Of a stretch of DNA of 5,776 nucleotides, positions 1 through 5,460 are shown piece by piece. The DNA is from Treponema sp. GTDB taxonomy: Bacteria > Spirochaetota > Spirochaetia > Treponematales > Breznakiellaceae. Every line of letters begins with the position of its first letter. The stretch's first letter is position 1. The stretch covers positions 1-5,776 of the forward strand of contig JAITFA010000057.1 of assembly GCA_031281685.1 (NCBI GenBank), in the 5' to 3' direction. Below the pieces are notes generated by a model. It worked only from the letters and a program-made list of their open reading frames with translations, did no database searches and had not been told where the DNA came from. Position numbers and translations under genes: made by a program.

Positions 1-977
1 AGCTCTCGGGCAAACGCCACTAATGGCGCGATACCAATGCCGCCTCCAATCAGGGCGATAGGCGCTTCGACTTTAGCTGAGTCATTATCCCACCATGAGT
101 TGCCAAGCGGCCCCGTGAGCCACGCCCGCTCTCCCGCACGAAGCTGGGCAAGCTCTGCCGTGCCTGTTCCGCGTCTAGCAATGAGGAAACGCAGGACGAT
201 GGTGTCTGACACCGCGTCCGCGTCATCGAATCTGATAGTGCCAGACACCGCGTCATCGGCGAACTTGTCCGGCGTGATGGTGTCAGACACCGCGTCATCG
301 GCGAACTTGTCCGGCGTGATGGTGTCAGACACCGCGTCTGCGTCATCGGCGAACTTGTCCAGCGTGATGGTGTCAGACACCGCGTCCACGTCATCGAATC
401 TGATAGTGCCAGACACCGCGTCATCGGCGAACTTGTCCGGCGTGATGGTGTCTGACACCGCGTCCACGTCATCGAAACTGATAGTGTCAGACACCGCGCT
501 GTCGGCGAACTTGCCCAGCGTAACGGTGCCGGACACCGCGTCTGCGTCATCGGCGAACTTGTCCGGCGTGATGGTGTCTGACACTGCGTTGTCGGCGATC
601 TTGCCCGGCGTGATGGTGTCTGACACCGCGTCTGCGTCATCGAATCTGATAGTGTCAGACACCACGCCGTCGGCGAACTTGTCCGGCGTAACGGCGTCTG
701 ACACTGCGTCCGCGCCGTCGGCGAACTTGCCCAGCGTGATGGTGCCAGACACCGCGCTGTCGGCAAGTCTGTCCCAGCCCATGACGCTGATGGGGCGCAC
801 CAGAAACACCGAGGAATGTTCCGGCTTAATAAGAAAAAACTGCCCCGCTTGAGGAACCGGTCCGTCCCATGCAAAGTCCAGCCGGAAGATGCTGTCTGGC
901 GCGATAGCGACGGGGGTATTCGCAAGCAGTTCAGAGCTGCGACATTGTTTCGTGGCGTTATACAGCGCGGCGCTCAT
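1..977 (-). CDS. pyrK: Dihydroorotate dehydrogenase electron-transfer subunit PyrK, partial (C-terminus off window), with a large in-frame repeat insertion
   Basis: PyrK is the FAD and [2Fe-2S] subunit that passes electrons from dihydroorotate oxidation by PyrD to NAD+ in pyrimidine synthesis. Reading the minus strand from the ATG at 977 gives 325 codons without a stop up to the window edge. Residues 40-64 hold the flavin-domain strands, with QAGQFFLIKP and RPIS (61-64, FAD binding). Residues 76-255 are a tandem-repeat insertion. From 256 the family resumes with VSDTIVLRFLIARRGTGTAEL, then LTGPLGNSW, and finally GGGIGIAPL, the nucleotide-binding motif. The cysteines of the iron-sulfur site would lie beyond the edge. 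The start overlaps the pyrF stop (TGATG) and has AGGA 8 nt upstream. Without the insert the length would suit the family; with it the protein should exceed 400 residues. The insert replaces a beta-hairpin loop between RPIS and the next strand, so the core fold may survive. The identity is firm; whether this version is functional is inference. Confidence 0.88.
   Translation of the reverse strand, partial: MSAALYNATKQCRSSELLANTPVAIAPDSIFRLDFAWDGPVPQAGQFFLIKPEHSSVFLVRPISVMGWDRLADSAVSGTITLGKFADGADAVSDAVTPDKFADGVVSDTIRFDDADAVSDTITPGKIADNAVSDTITPDKFADDADAVSGTVTLGKFADSAVSDTISFDDVDAVSDTITPDKFADDAVSGTIRFDDVDAVSDTITLDKFADDADAVSDTITPDKFADDAVSDTITPDKFADDAVSGTIRFDDADAVSDTIVLRFLIARRGTGTAELAQLRAGERAWLTGPLGNSWWDNDSAKVEAPIALIGGGIGIAPLVAFARE
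201..753. repeat. Periodic 13-nt palindrome GGTGTC-N-GACACC at the head of each pyrK repeat module
   Basis: Every module carries the 13-nt inverted repeat GGTGTC(A/T)GACACC or a one- to three-base variant. Perfect copies are at 201-213, 279-291, 321-333, 369-381, 447-459 and 615-627. Diverged copies lie at the other module boundaries, for example 525-537 and 741-753. Because it is palindromic it encodes V-S-D-T on both strands, which is why a long antisense open frame also appears here. In RNA each copy could form a 5-bp hairpin with a 3-nt loop. Whether the palindrome has a role, or simply follows from the VSDT codons, cannot be told from the sequence. Confidence 0.85.
213..752 (-). repeat. 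In-frame coding minisatellite inside pyrK: 13 tandem modules of 36/42/48 nt
   Basis: On the coding strand the array is 13 head-to-tail modules encoding 180 residues. There are three module types: A, VSDTITPDKFADDA (14 aa); B, VSDTIRFDDADA (12 aa); and C, VSDTITPDKFADDADA (16 aa), each with small variants such as VSGT or TLGK. From the N-terminal side the order is C A B A C A B A B C A A B. Every module length is a multiple of 6 nt, so the frame is never lost. The two adjacent A copies at 249-290 and 291-332 are identical at every base, which points to recent duplication. The encoded segment has a net charge of about -32 and no Cys or aromatic residue other than Phe. It looks like a flexible acidic linker; no known domain was recognised. 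A further VSDT follows at 201-212, merging into the normal PyrK sequence. Confidence 0.95.
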
Positions 978-1900
978 CACGCTGTTCCTGTTTCAGCAGT
1001 CTCGCGTGTGCGGGTAACTGCGGCGTGAATCGCGTCCCGCATCTTGACAGCCGCGTCCCGCGCCGCTGATGCCGCCTGCTCAAGCCCGGGGTCGGCGTTA
1101 CCAGCACAATTCATCCATGCCTTGAGGATAGAGCGTGAGGCGTTCACCACGCCGCCATTGCCATCTCGCAAGAGAAGCGCCGCGTCATCAGCGGCTCCAC
1201 CCTGAGCGCCATAGCCGGGTATAAGAAAAAAAAGGGTTTTCCGCTGTTCCCGAATCGTGGCGGCCTCCTCGCGCTCTGTGCAGCCAAGCACCGCGCCAAA
1301 AGCCCCATAAGCATACCTGCCAGTGTAGCGCTCGGCCAAGGCTGCCAGCTTATCCCCAACCGCGTCATAGAGCCGCCCGCCCGTTTGCAGGCGCAGGTAC
1401 TCAAAATCCCGCATACCCTTGTTGGAAGTCCGCATAAGCACAAACGCGCCCTTACCCTTAGTTTCCGCATACGTCAGCCACGGCTCTATCGAATCCATAC
1501 CCATATAGGGAGACAACGTTACAAAATCCGCCTCAAAGTCGCCCTCAAAGTGCGCCCGCGCATAGCGGAGCGCGGTATCCGCTATGTCCCCCCGCTTAAT
1601 ATCAGCGATCACCAGTCCGCCGCGTTCCCGAATAAACTTCAAGGTTTTGGCGTAGACCTCAAGACCCGCAAGCCCCAGTTCCTCGTAATACGCAATCTGC
1701 GTCTTGAAACAAGCCGCGACATCACCGCACGCCTCAATCAGCGCCCGGTTATAGGCAAGCACCGCGTCAGCATCCCGCGCCGCGCCGCGCCGCGCCAATG
1801 GCGGCACATACTCAAGCGCCGTATCAAGGCCCACACACACATGACCCTTTTTCGCAACCGCCTCATACAGCTTATCAATGTTATACAGCTTATTATGCAT
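977..1900 (-). CDS. pyrF: Orotidine 5'-phosphate decarboxylase, type 2 family
   Basis: This enzyme decarboxylates OMP to UMP, the last step of de novo UMP synthesis, in the cytoplasm. Numbered from the ATG at 1900 the protein has 307 residues, usual for the type 2 (long) family. GLD at 24-26 and FKTQ at 65-68 line the substrate site. The catalytic DxKxxD motif is D100-I-K102-R-G-D105, followed by the PYMGMDS motif. VLMRTSNKG and FLIPGYGAQGG, the latter binding phosphate, complete the barrel. The start is uncertain: a TTG at 1921 would add seven residues but has no clear Shine-Dalgarno site, and the ATG at 1900 has only a poorly spaced AGG. The ATG fits the family better. About 56 nt separate it from plsC, the widest gap between genes here, so an internal promoter is possible, but none is convincing. 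The stop overlaps the start of pyrK by one base, so the two pyrimidine genes are coupled. Confidence 0.95.
   Translation of the reverse strand: MHNKLYNIDKLYEAVAKKGHVCVGLDTALEYVPPLARRGAARDADAVLAYNRALIEACGDVAACFKTQIAYYEELGLAGLEVYAKTLKFIRERGGLVIADIKRGDIADTALRYARAHFEGDFEADFVTLSPYMGMDSIEPWLTYAETKGKGAFVLMRTSNKGMRDFEYLRLQTGGRLYDAVGDKLAALAERYTGRYAYGAFGAVLGCTEREEAATIREQRKTLFFLIPGYGAQGGAADDAALLLRDGNGGVVNASRSILKAWMNCAGNADPGLEQAASAARDAAVKMRDAIHAAVTRTRETAETGTA
986..989 (-). promoter_or_regulatory. Ribosome binding site of pyrK
   Basis: AGGA lies 8 nt upstream of the pyrK ATG at 977, inside the last codons of pyrF. Together with the TGATG stop-start overlap it supports this start and suggests translational coupling to pyrF. 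A GTG directly before the ATG is a less likely alternative. Confidence 0.6.
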
Positions 1901-1956
1901 ACCTGTTTCTTGACATATCAACGGCGCTTAGTCAATGCTCGACACATGGCGCTTCC

Positions 1957-2688
1957 TTAGCGTGCGCTTTGCGCTTCCAGCAGTTTCGAGATGATTTCGT
2001 AAGCCTGATCGGAAATTTCTTTGCGCTTATCTCCCTGAACATTGGCGCTGATCGGCGGGGCAAAGGTTACGCTGACATCCGCGGCAACAGCGCGATGATT
2101 CTTCTCAAACACATCGTAGCTGCCGGTGATGGCTACGGGCAGTATCGGCGCGCCAGCTTGAGTGGCGAGCCTGAACGAGCCGCTCTTAAAGGGAAGCAGC
2201 CCATGGCCGCGACTCCGAGTGCCTTCCGGGAAAATAAGCATGGCGCTCCCCCGCTTGATCCGTTGAACTCCGCTGTTAATCGTGCGGATGGCTTTGCGTA
2301 TGTTTTTCCGGTCGATAAACAAACCGCCTATCAAAAAAATCCAGATGTTAAGAAAGGGAATCAGAGCAAGTTCCTTCTTGGCGATAAACCCAACCGGCCT
2401 TCCAACCAGAGCCAGAATAAGTAGAATGTCAAAAATGCTCGCGTGGTTACTCACAAAGCAAAGCCCGCCGGTTTTGGGGATGTGTTCCTGACCTCTCACC
2501 GTAAGACGGCAGCCAATGACTTTGATGAGTACCAGCGCCCAGCCCTGCGCGACCTTGTATATCATGATACTCATGGGCTTACGGAGTCCGCAAAAACTGA
2601 GGATAAACGACAGAAGACCTATCGGCACAAGCAGAATCATCGTGATAGCCACAAAGATAAAAATAAGCGCCGTAATAAACAAACTCAT
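1957..2688 (-). CDS. plsC: 1-acyl-sn-glycerol-3-phosphate acyltransferase (PlsC family)
   Basis: The likely role is transfer of an acyl chain to lysophosphatidic acid to make phosphatidic acid for membrane lipids, at the inner face of the cytoplasmic membrane. The protein has 243 residues, normal for bacterial PlsC. Residues 1-35 form a strongly hydrophobic membrane anchor. The acyltransferase signature NHxxxxD is N81-H82-ASIF-D87, with His and Asp as the catalytic pair. GGLFIDR at 121-127 and FPEGTRSR at 153-160 are the glycerol-phosphate binding blocks, and LPVAITG follows. The start is supported by GGAGG four bases upstream. The gene begins 18 nt after the HAD phosphatase stop. Substrate preference within the family cannot be read from the sequence, so another lyso-lipid acceptor is possible. 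Confidence 0.93.
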   Translation of the reverse strand: MSLFITALIFIFVAITMILLVPIGLLSFILSFCGLRKPMSIMIYKVAQGWALVLIKVIGCRLTVRGQEHIPKTGGLCFVSNHASIFDILLILALVGRPVGFIAKKELALIPFLNIWIFLIGGLFIDRKNIRKAIRTINSGVQRIKRGSAMLIFPEGTRSRGHGLLPFKSGSFRLATQAGAPILPVAITGSYDVFEKNHRAVAADVSVTFAPPISANVQGDKRKEISDQAYEIISKLLEAQSAR

Positions 2689-2692
2689 AACG

Positions 2693-2697
2693 CCTCC
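2693..2697 (-). promoter_or_regulatory. Ribosome binding site of plsC
   Basis: A full GGAGG lies 4 nt before the plsC ATG at 2688, within the 18-nt gap after the HAD gene. It fixes the start. Confidence 0.65.
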
Positions 2698-2706
2698 GAT
2701 TAAAGG

Positions 2707-3327
2707 TTAAACCATAACGCCCAAGTCCCGCAGGGTAGCGCGGGCTGCCTCCGCTGTCCGCCAGACATACGCCTTGATCCCCAGGTCCCGCGCCTTCTCC
2801 ACGTTTATCGGCACGTCATCGAAAAACACCACGTCCGGCGCCTCGCACTTGAGACGCTCAAGCAATGCTTCATAGATGGCTTTTTCAGGCTTGATGAGGC
2901 GAAGCTCACAGGAAAAAACACTCAGGTCAGGCATACTGAACACAGACGGATACTCAGCCCGTATCTGCGACAGAAACCGCTGCGCCATGTTGGAAAGAAT
3001 GCCAAGCCTATAGCCAGCCTTCTTCACATCCTCCATAAGCCGTACCGTATCAGGGTTGATGTGAGACCAAGCCTTCTCGTCAAACGCCGCCATTTCTATA
3101 ATACGCGCAGGCGGCAGCGATTCAGGCGGCACGCCCGCGCACTTGAGTACCTTGCGGTAGTATTCCTCACAGGAAAAGGTCCCGCGATCATACTCGCCTC
3201 GAAGCTGCCCAGCAAACGTGTGCAGCGCGGCCACGTCAATACAGCCCAAAGAGGCGATTTCTTCCCAAACCGAATCTTCCGGCAAGCAGGAAATCACCCC
3301 GCCGTAATCAAACACAACTGCTTTCAT
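2707..3327 (-). CDS. HAD-superfamily hydrolase, YihX-like phosphatase
   Basis: The protein has 206 residues with the four HAD motifs in order. Motif I is VFDYGGV, with nucleophile D7. Motif II is ILSN, where the Ser contacts phosphate. Motif III is the Lys of LIKPEKAIYEALL. Motif IV is VFFDDVP, which holds the Mg2+ ligands. The helical cap lies between motifs I and II, as in subfamily IA. Overall layout, the DxG form of motif I and the KPEKAIYEALL...FFDD stretch resemble E. coli YihX, a sugar-phosphate phosphatase. The second Asp of the usual DxD is replaced by Gly, as in YihX. The substrate is unknown; alpha-glucose-1-phosphate is only one possibility. The start overlaps the stop of the pseudouridine synthase (ATGA) and has AGGAG five bases upstream, so the two are probably translated together. 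Confidence 0.88.
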   Translation of the reverse strand: MKAVVFDYGGVISCLPEDSVWEEIASLGCIDVAALHTFAGQLRGEYDRGTFSCEEYYRKVLKCAGVPPESLPPARIIEMAAFDEKAWSHINPDTVRLMEDVKKAGYRLGILSNMAQRFLSQIRAEYPSVFSMPDLSVFSCELRLIKPEKAIYEALLERLKCEAPDVVFFDDVPINVEKARDLGIKAYVWRTAEAARATLRDLGVMV

Positions 3328-4241
3328 AATAACTCCTGTTCATTCAAAAAATGAGAAAACCTCGCCGGCAGCGGCGCTCTGAATGTCTGAGGTTCCGTGC
3401 CGCCGGGTAAAAGTATCCTGAGACTTTTGGCGTGAAGCATGAGCGTCGCGTTACGCACCGCACTCGCGCCGTAAATAGGATCACCCAGTATGGGATGACC
3501 CAAATGAAGCATGTGTACCCGTAACTGGTGGGTACGTCCGGTTCTGGGACGGAGCAAAACAAGCGAATACACGCCCCATGAACGAAGCACGCGGTAACTG
3601 GTAAGCGCCGGCTTACCCTTGTTCGCGGATACCGTGAAGCGTTTGCGGTCGCGGGGGTCTCGCGTTATGCAGGTCTCGATATTGCCGGAAGATTCTTTCG
3701 GCGTTCCCCGCACAATGGCGACATAGATTTTTCGCGCCTGCCGGTTCTTGAACTGCGCGGCAAGAAAAGCCAGCGCCTCGTTGTTATACGCCGCGATAAT
3801 AACGCCGGACGTGTCCTTGTCCAGCCGGTGTACGATACCCAGACGTTCTTCAGGCGAACTGAGGTTCTGTTCACCCCGAAGACAAAGGCGTCTGAAGAGC
3901 AGAGCGTTTGCCAGCGTGCCGCGCCGGTTTCCCGCCCCGGGGTGAACCACCATACCCTGTTCCTTATTAACAAGCACCGCGTTTGCGTCCTCATACAGTA
4001 TGTTCAGCGGCAGGTTTTCGGGGATAAGGTCAGGCGGCTCGCTTTCAGCCCAGTTCAGCTCAAGCCGGTCTCCCCCTTTAAGCAAACGGGAGATTTTAAC
4101 CGCCTTGCCATTGACTTTTGCCTCAATACAGCGTGATTTAAGCTGAGAACGGCTCAAGAGCGCGAGATTTTCAGCCACATAGCGGTCAAGCCTAAGCGGT
4201 GAGGAAAGGTTTTCCGCGATAATACCGGCGTATGAGGGCAT
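3324..4241 (-). CDS. rluD: RluA-family 23S rRNA pseudouridine synthase, RluD-like, with S4 domain
   Basis: This enzyme isomerises uridines to pseudouridine in large-subunit rRNA. From the ATG at 4241 the protein has 305 residues, standard for RluD, RluC and YlyB proteins. Residues 16-63 form an S4 RNA-binding domain (LRLDRYVAENL, then KVNGKAVKISRLLKGGDRL). The catalytic domain follows: ILYEDANAVLVNKEQGMVVHPG, then HRLDKDTSG at 138-146 with catalytic Asp141, and RTGRTHQLRVHM with LGHPILGDPIYG. An open frame extends 36 codons further upstream, but that extension overlaps the previous gene and has no family resemblance. The ATG chosen here is preceded by GAGGA and lies 7 nt after the upstream stop. 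Assignment to RluD rather than RluC or another paralogue is by overall form only; the target uridines are not known. Confidence 0.93.
   Translation of the reverse strand: MPSYAGIIAENLSSPLRLDRYVAENLALLSRSQLKSRCIEAKVNGKAVKISRLLKGGDRLELNWAESEPPDLIPENLPLNILYEDANAVLVNKEQGMVVHPGAGNRRGTLANALLFRRLCLRGEQNLSSPEERLGIVHRLDKDTSGVIIAAYNNEALAFLAAQFKNRQARKIYVAIVRGTPKESSGNIETCITRDPRDRKRFTVSANKGKPALTSYRVLRSWGVYSLVLLRPRTGRTHQLRVHMLHLGHPILGDPIYGASAVRNATLMLHAKSLRILLPGGTEPQTFRAPLPARFSHFLNEQELL
3333..3337 (-). promoter_or_regulatory. Ribosome binding site of the HAD phosphatase gene
   Basis: AGGAG sits 5 nt before the ATG at 3327, inside the 3' end of the upstream gene. It supports the 4-nt overlapping start. Confidence 0.6.
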
Positions 4242-4245
4242 GCGT

Positions 4246-4250
4246 TCCTC
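4246..4250 (-). promoter_or_regulatory. Ribosome binding site that sets the rluD start
   Basis: GAGGA lies 4 nt before the ATG at 4241 and overlaps the stop codon of the upstream gene. It decides in favour of 4241 over the longer open frame that begins at 4349. Confidence 0.6.
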
Positions 4251-4707
4251 ACTCGGACATATAGGACAGGGGTTTCCTGATGATAATCGGGGTTTCACCG
4301 GGCTGATTCGGGGGGAGTTCTGGAGGATTGCGGCGTTTATAGCGCACAACCAGAAAATCCGCGAGGGATACGGCTAGGGAAATCCCTGCTGCTACAATAA
4401 CAGTGGTTGTGAGTTCATCCTGCGTCTTTTCAGCCACGCCTCCGATGTTAAAGGGCCAGGGCGCGTAAAGCATATTGCCGTCATGGGTAAGAAAGCGATA
4501 GGTATCCACGCCAAAACTTGATACGAACATGGCAAAAGGAAACGCGCCAAAAGCCACGATCTCTGCCCGCCGCAAGTCTTTGAGCCACGGCGGAGCGTTC
4601 CAGAGCGGGGCGCTCGCCTCAGTCCCGGTACTTGTCTGTGAAAAAACGCTCACAGCCAAAGAAAGCAATAGTATAATAGAAGAAACCTTTTTCTGTATCA
4701 TGTTCAT
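4249..4707 (-). CDS. Small secreted or membrane protein of unknown function
   Basis: I do not recognise this 152-residue protein. It starts with a typical signal peptide: MNMIQKK, a hydrophobic stretch at about 8-22, and a possible cleavage site after VFS at 23. Two further hydrophobic segments at about 49-66 and 102-121 could span the membrane, separated by a Trp- and Pro-containing loop (YAPWPFNIGG). The second is followed by a basic cluster, RYKRR, and a proline-rich tail (PPELPPNQPGE). No catalytic motif is visible. The start ATG overlaps the yggS stop (ATGA) and has GGGGAG eight bases upstream; a second ATG two codons later is possible. Its location between yggS and rluD in a tight operon suggests a conserved lineage-specific envelope protein, but that is inference. 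Confidence 0.75.
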   Translation of the reverse strand: MNMIQKKVSSIILLLSLAVSVFSQTSTGTEASAPLWNAPPWLKDLRRAEIVAFGAFPFAMFVSSFGVDTYRFLTHDGNMLYAPWPFNIGGVAEKTQDELTTTVIVAAGISLAVSLADFLVVRYKRRNPPELPPNQPGETPIIIRKPLSYMSE

Positions 4708-5402
4708 ATATGCCGCTCCCCGAACAAAGCAGTCCCGATTCTGATAAGCGTCGCGCCTTCTTCTATGGCAATCTCAAAGTCATTGGACATACCCATTGAA
4801 AGGCACGACCAATCGCGGTCCGGGAAACGCGCCGCTAACTTATCCCGCGCCGCGCTTAAGGCGCGAAACGATGCGCGGATAAGGCGCTCGTCACTGGTGA
4901 ACGGCGCCATGGTCATAAGACCGCCCAACGCGAGTCCGGGGAAAATATACGCCTTTTCCGCCGCATGGTAAAGGCTGTCCAGATTGGGGAAACCCGACTT
5001 GGTGTCTTCAGCGGTATGCAGTTCCAGCAGTATGGGCAGAGCCGTTTCCCTGCCGCTGGCAAGCGCGCCAAGCTCGTCAATGAGCGCCTCTCTATCAACC
5101 GAATCTATGGCGTCAAAGAGGGAAACAGCAGCCTTTGCCTTATTCCGCTGCAGAGGCCCGATAAGATGGAGTTCAGTCTCCGGTCGCCGCGCCTTAAACA
5201 CGCTGAACTTCTCCGCCGCCTCCTGAACGCGGTTCTCCCCAAAAAGCCTCAGTCCGGCGTTCCGGGCGTCTTCAATCTCAGGCAGGGCATGGAACTTCGA
5301 CACGCCCATAAGCCTTACCTCAGAACGTTTCCTGCCGCCGCGGTCGCAGGCTCTCTGGATCCGCTCCTCAATACGTTCCATCGCTATAGCTATTGTCGTC
5401 AT
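4704..5402 (-). CDS. yggS: YggS/PLPBP-family pyridoxal phosphate homeostasis protein
   Basis: YggS-type proteins bind pyridoxal 5'-phosphate and help balance cellular vitamin B6 and amino-acid pools; no enzymatic reaction is established for them. The protein has 232 residues, the usual size, forming a single TIM-barrel domain. LMGVSKFH carries the PLP-binding lysine, K36, as in E. coli YggS. LFGENRVQEA, LHLIGPLQRNK and FDAIDSVD follow. Near the C-terminus LSMGMSNDFEIAIEEGA and RIGTALFGER form the phosphate-binding region. The start at 5402 has no good Shine-Dalgarno site; an in-frame ATG at 5381 (residue 8) is an alternative that keeps all conserved parts. It is the first recognisable gene of the operon, and the tandem repeat array begins about 58 nt upstream. 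Confidence 0.95.
   Translation of the reverse strand: MTTIAIAMERIEERIQRACDRGGRKRSEVRLMGVSKFHALPEIEDARNAGLRLFGENRVQEAAEKFSVFKARRPETELHLIGPLQRNKAKAAVSLFDAIDSVDREALIDELGALASGRETALPILLELHTAEDTKSGFPNLDSLYHAAEKAYIFPGLALGGLMTMAPFTSDERLIRASFRALSAARDKLAARFPDRDWSCLSMGMSNDFEIAIEEGATLIRIGTALFGERHI
4716..4721 (-). promoter_or_regulatory. Ribosome binding site of the small membrane protein gene
   Basis: GGGGAG is found 8 nt before the ATG at 4707, inside the last codons of yggS. It argues that the small open frame is truly translated. Confidence 0.55.
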
Positions 5403-5405
5403 GCT

Positions 5406-5436
5406 ACTATAGTACCCAAGCTACGCCGGCTGTCAT
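5406..5436 (-). promoter_or_regulatory. Possible sigma-70 promoter for the yggS operon
   Basis: ATGACA (5431-5436) resembles a -35 box. TACTAT (5409-5414, 16-nt spacer) or TATAGT (5406-5411, 19-nt spacer) could serve as -10. Transcription would then begin at or just before the yggS start codon, giving a leaderless or very short leader. This is a match by eye only, and neither spacer is ideal. Confidence 0.3.
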
Positions 5437-5460
5437 AGGGCTTTAATATCAATATCTCTA

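Noticed and set aside
213..752. Intein or intron inside pyrK
   Set aside because: There are no splice-junction residues such as Cys or Ser with a terminal His-Asn, no endonuclease domain and no intron-like structure; the insert is purely repetitive and in frame.
201..753. CRISPR array
   Set aside because: The repeated core is only 13 nt, the intervening sequence is itself repeated and not unique, lengths step by 6 nt, and no cas genes are present.
37..852. 271-codon plus-strand open frame with repeated VSDTAS peptides
   Set aside because: It is the antisense shadow of the pyrK repeat array. The palindromic core reads VSDT on both strands and module lengths keep all frames open; there are no family motifs outside the repeat.
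50..925. 291-codon minus-strand open frame rich in Arg, Ser and Thr
   Set aside because: It is a shifted frame of the same array. The pyrK frame on this strand carries recognisable flavoprotein motifs on both flanks and this one does not.
1385..2703. Several plus-strand open frames opposite pyrF and plsC
   Set aside because: They lie antisense to well-identified genes and show no recognisable domains.
4242..4349. N-terminal extension of the RluD-like protein to 4349
   Set aside because: It overlaps the upstream gene, shows no family similarity, and a good Shine-Dalgarno site precedes the ATG at 4241.
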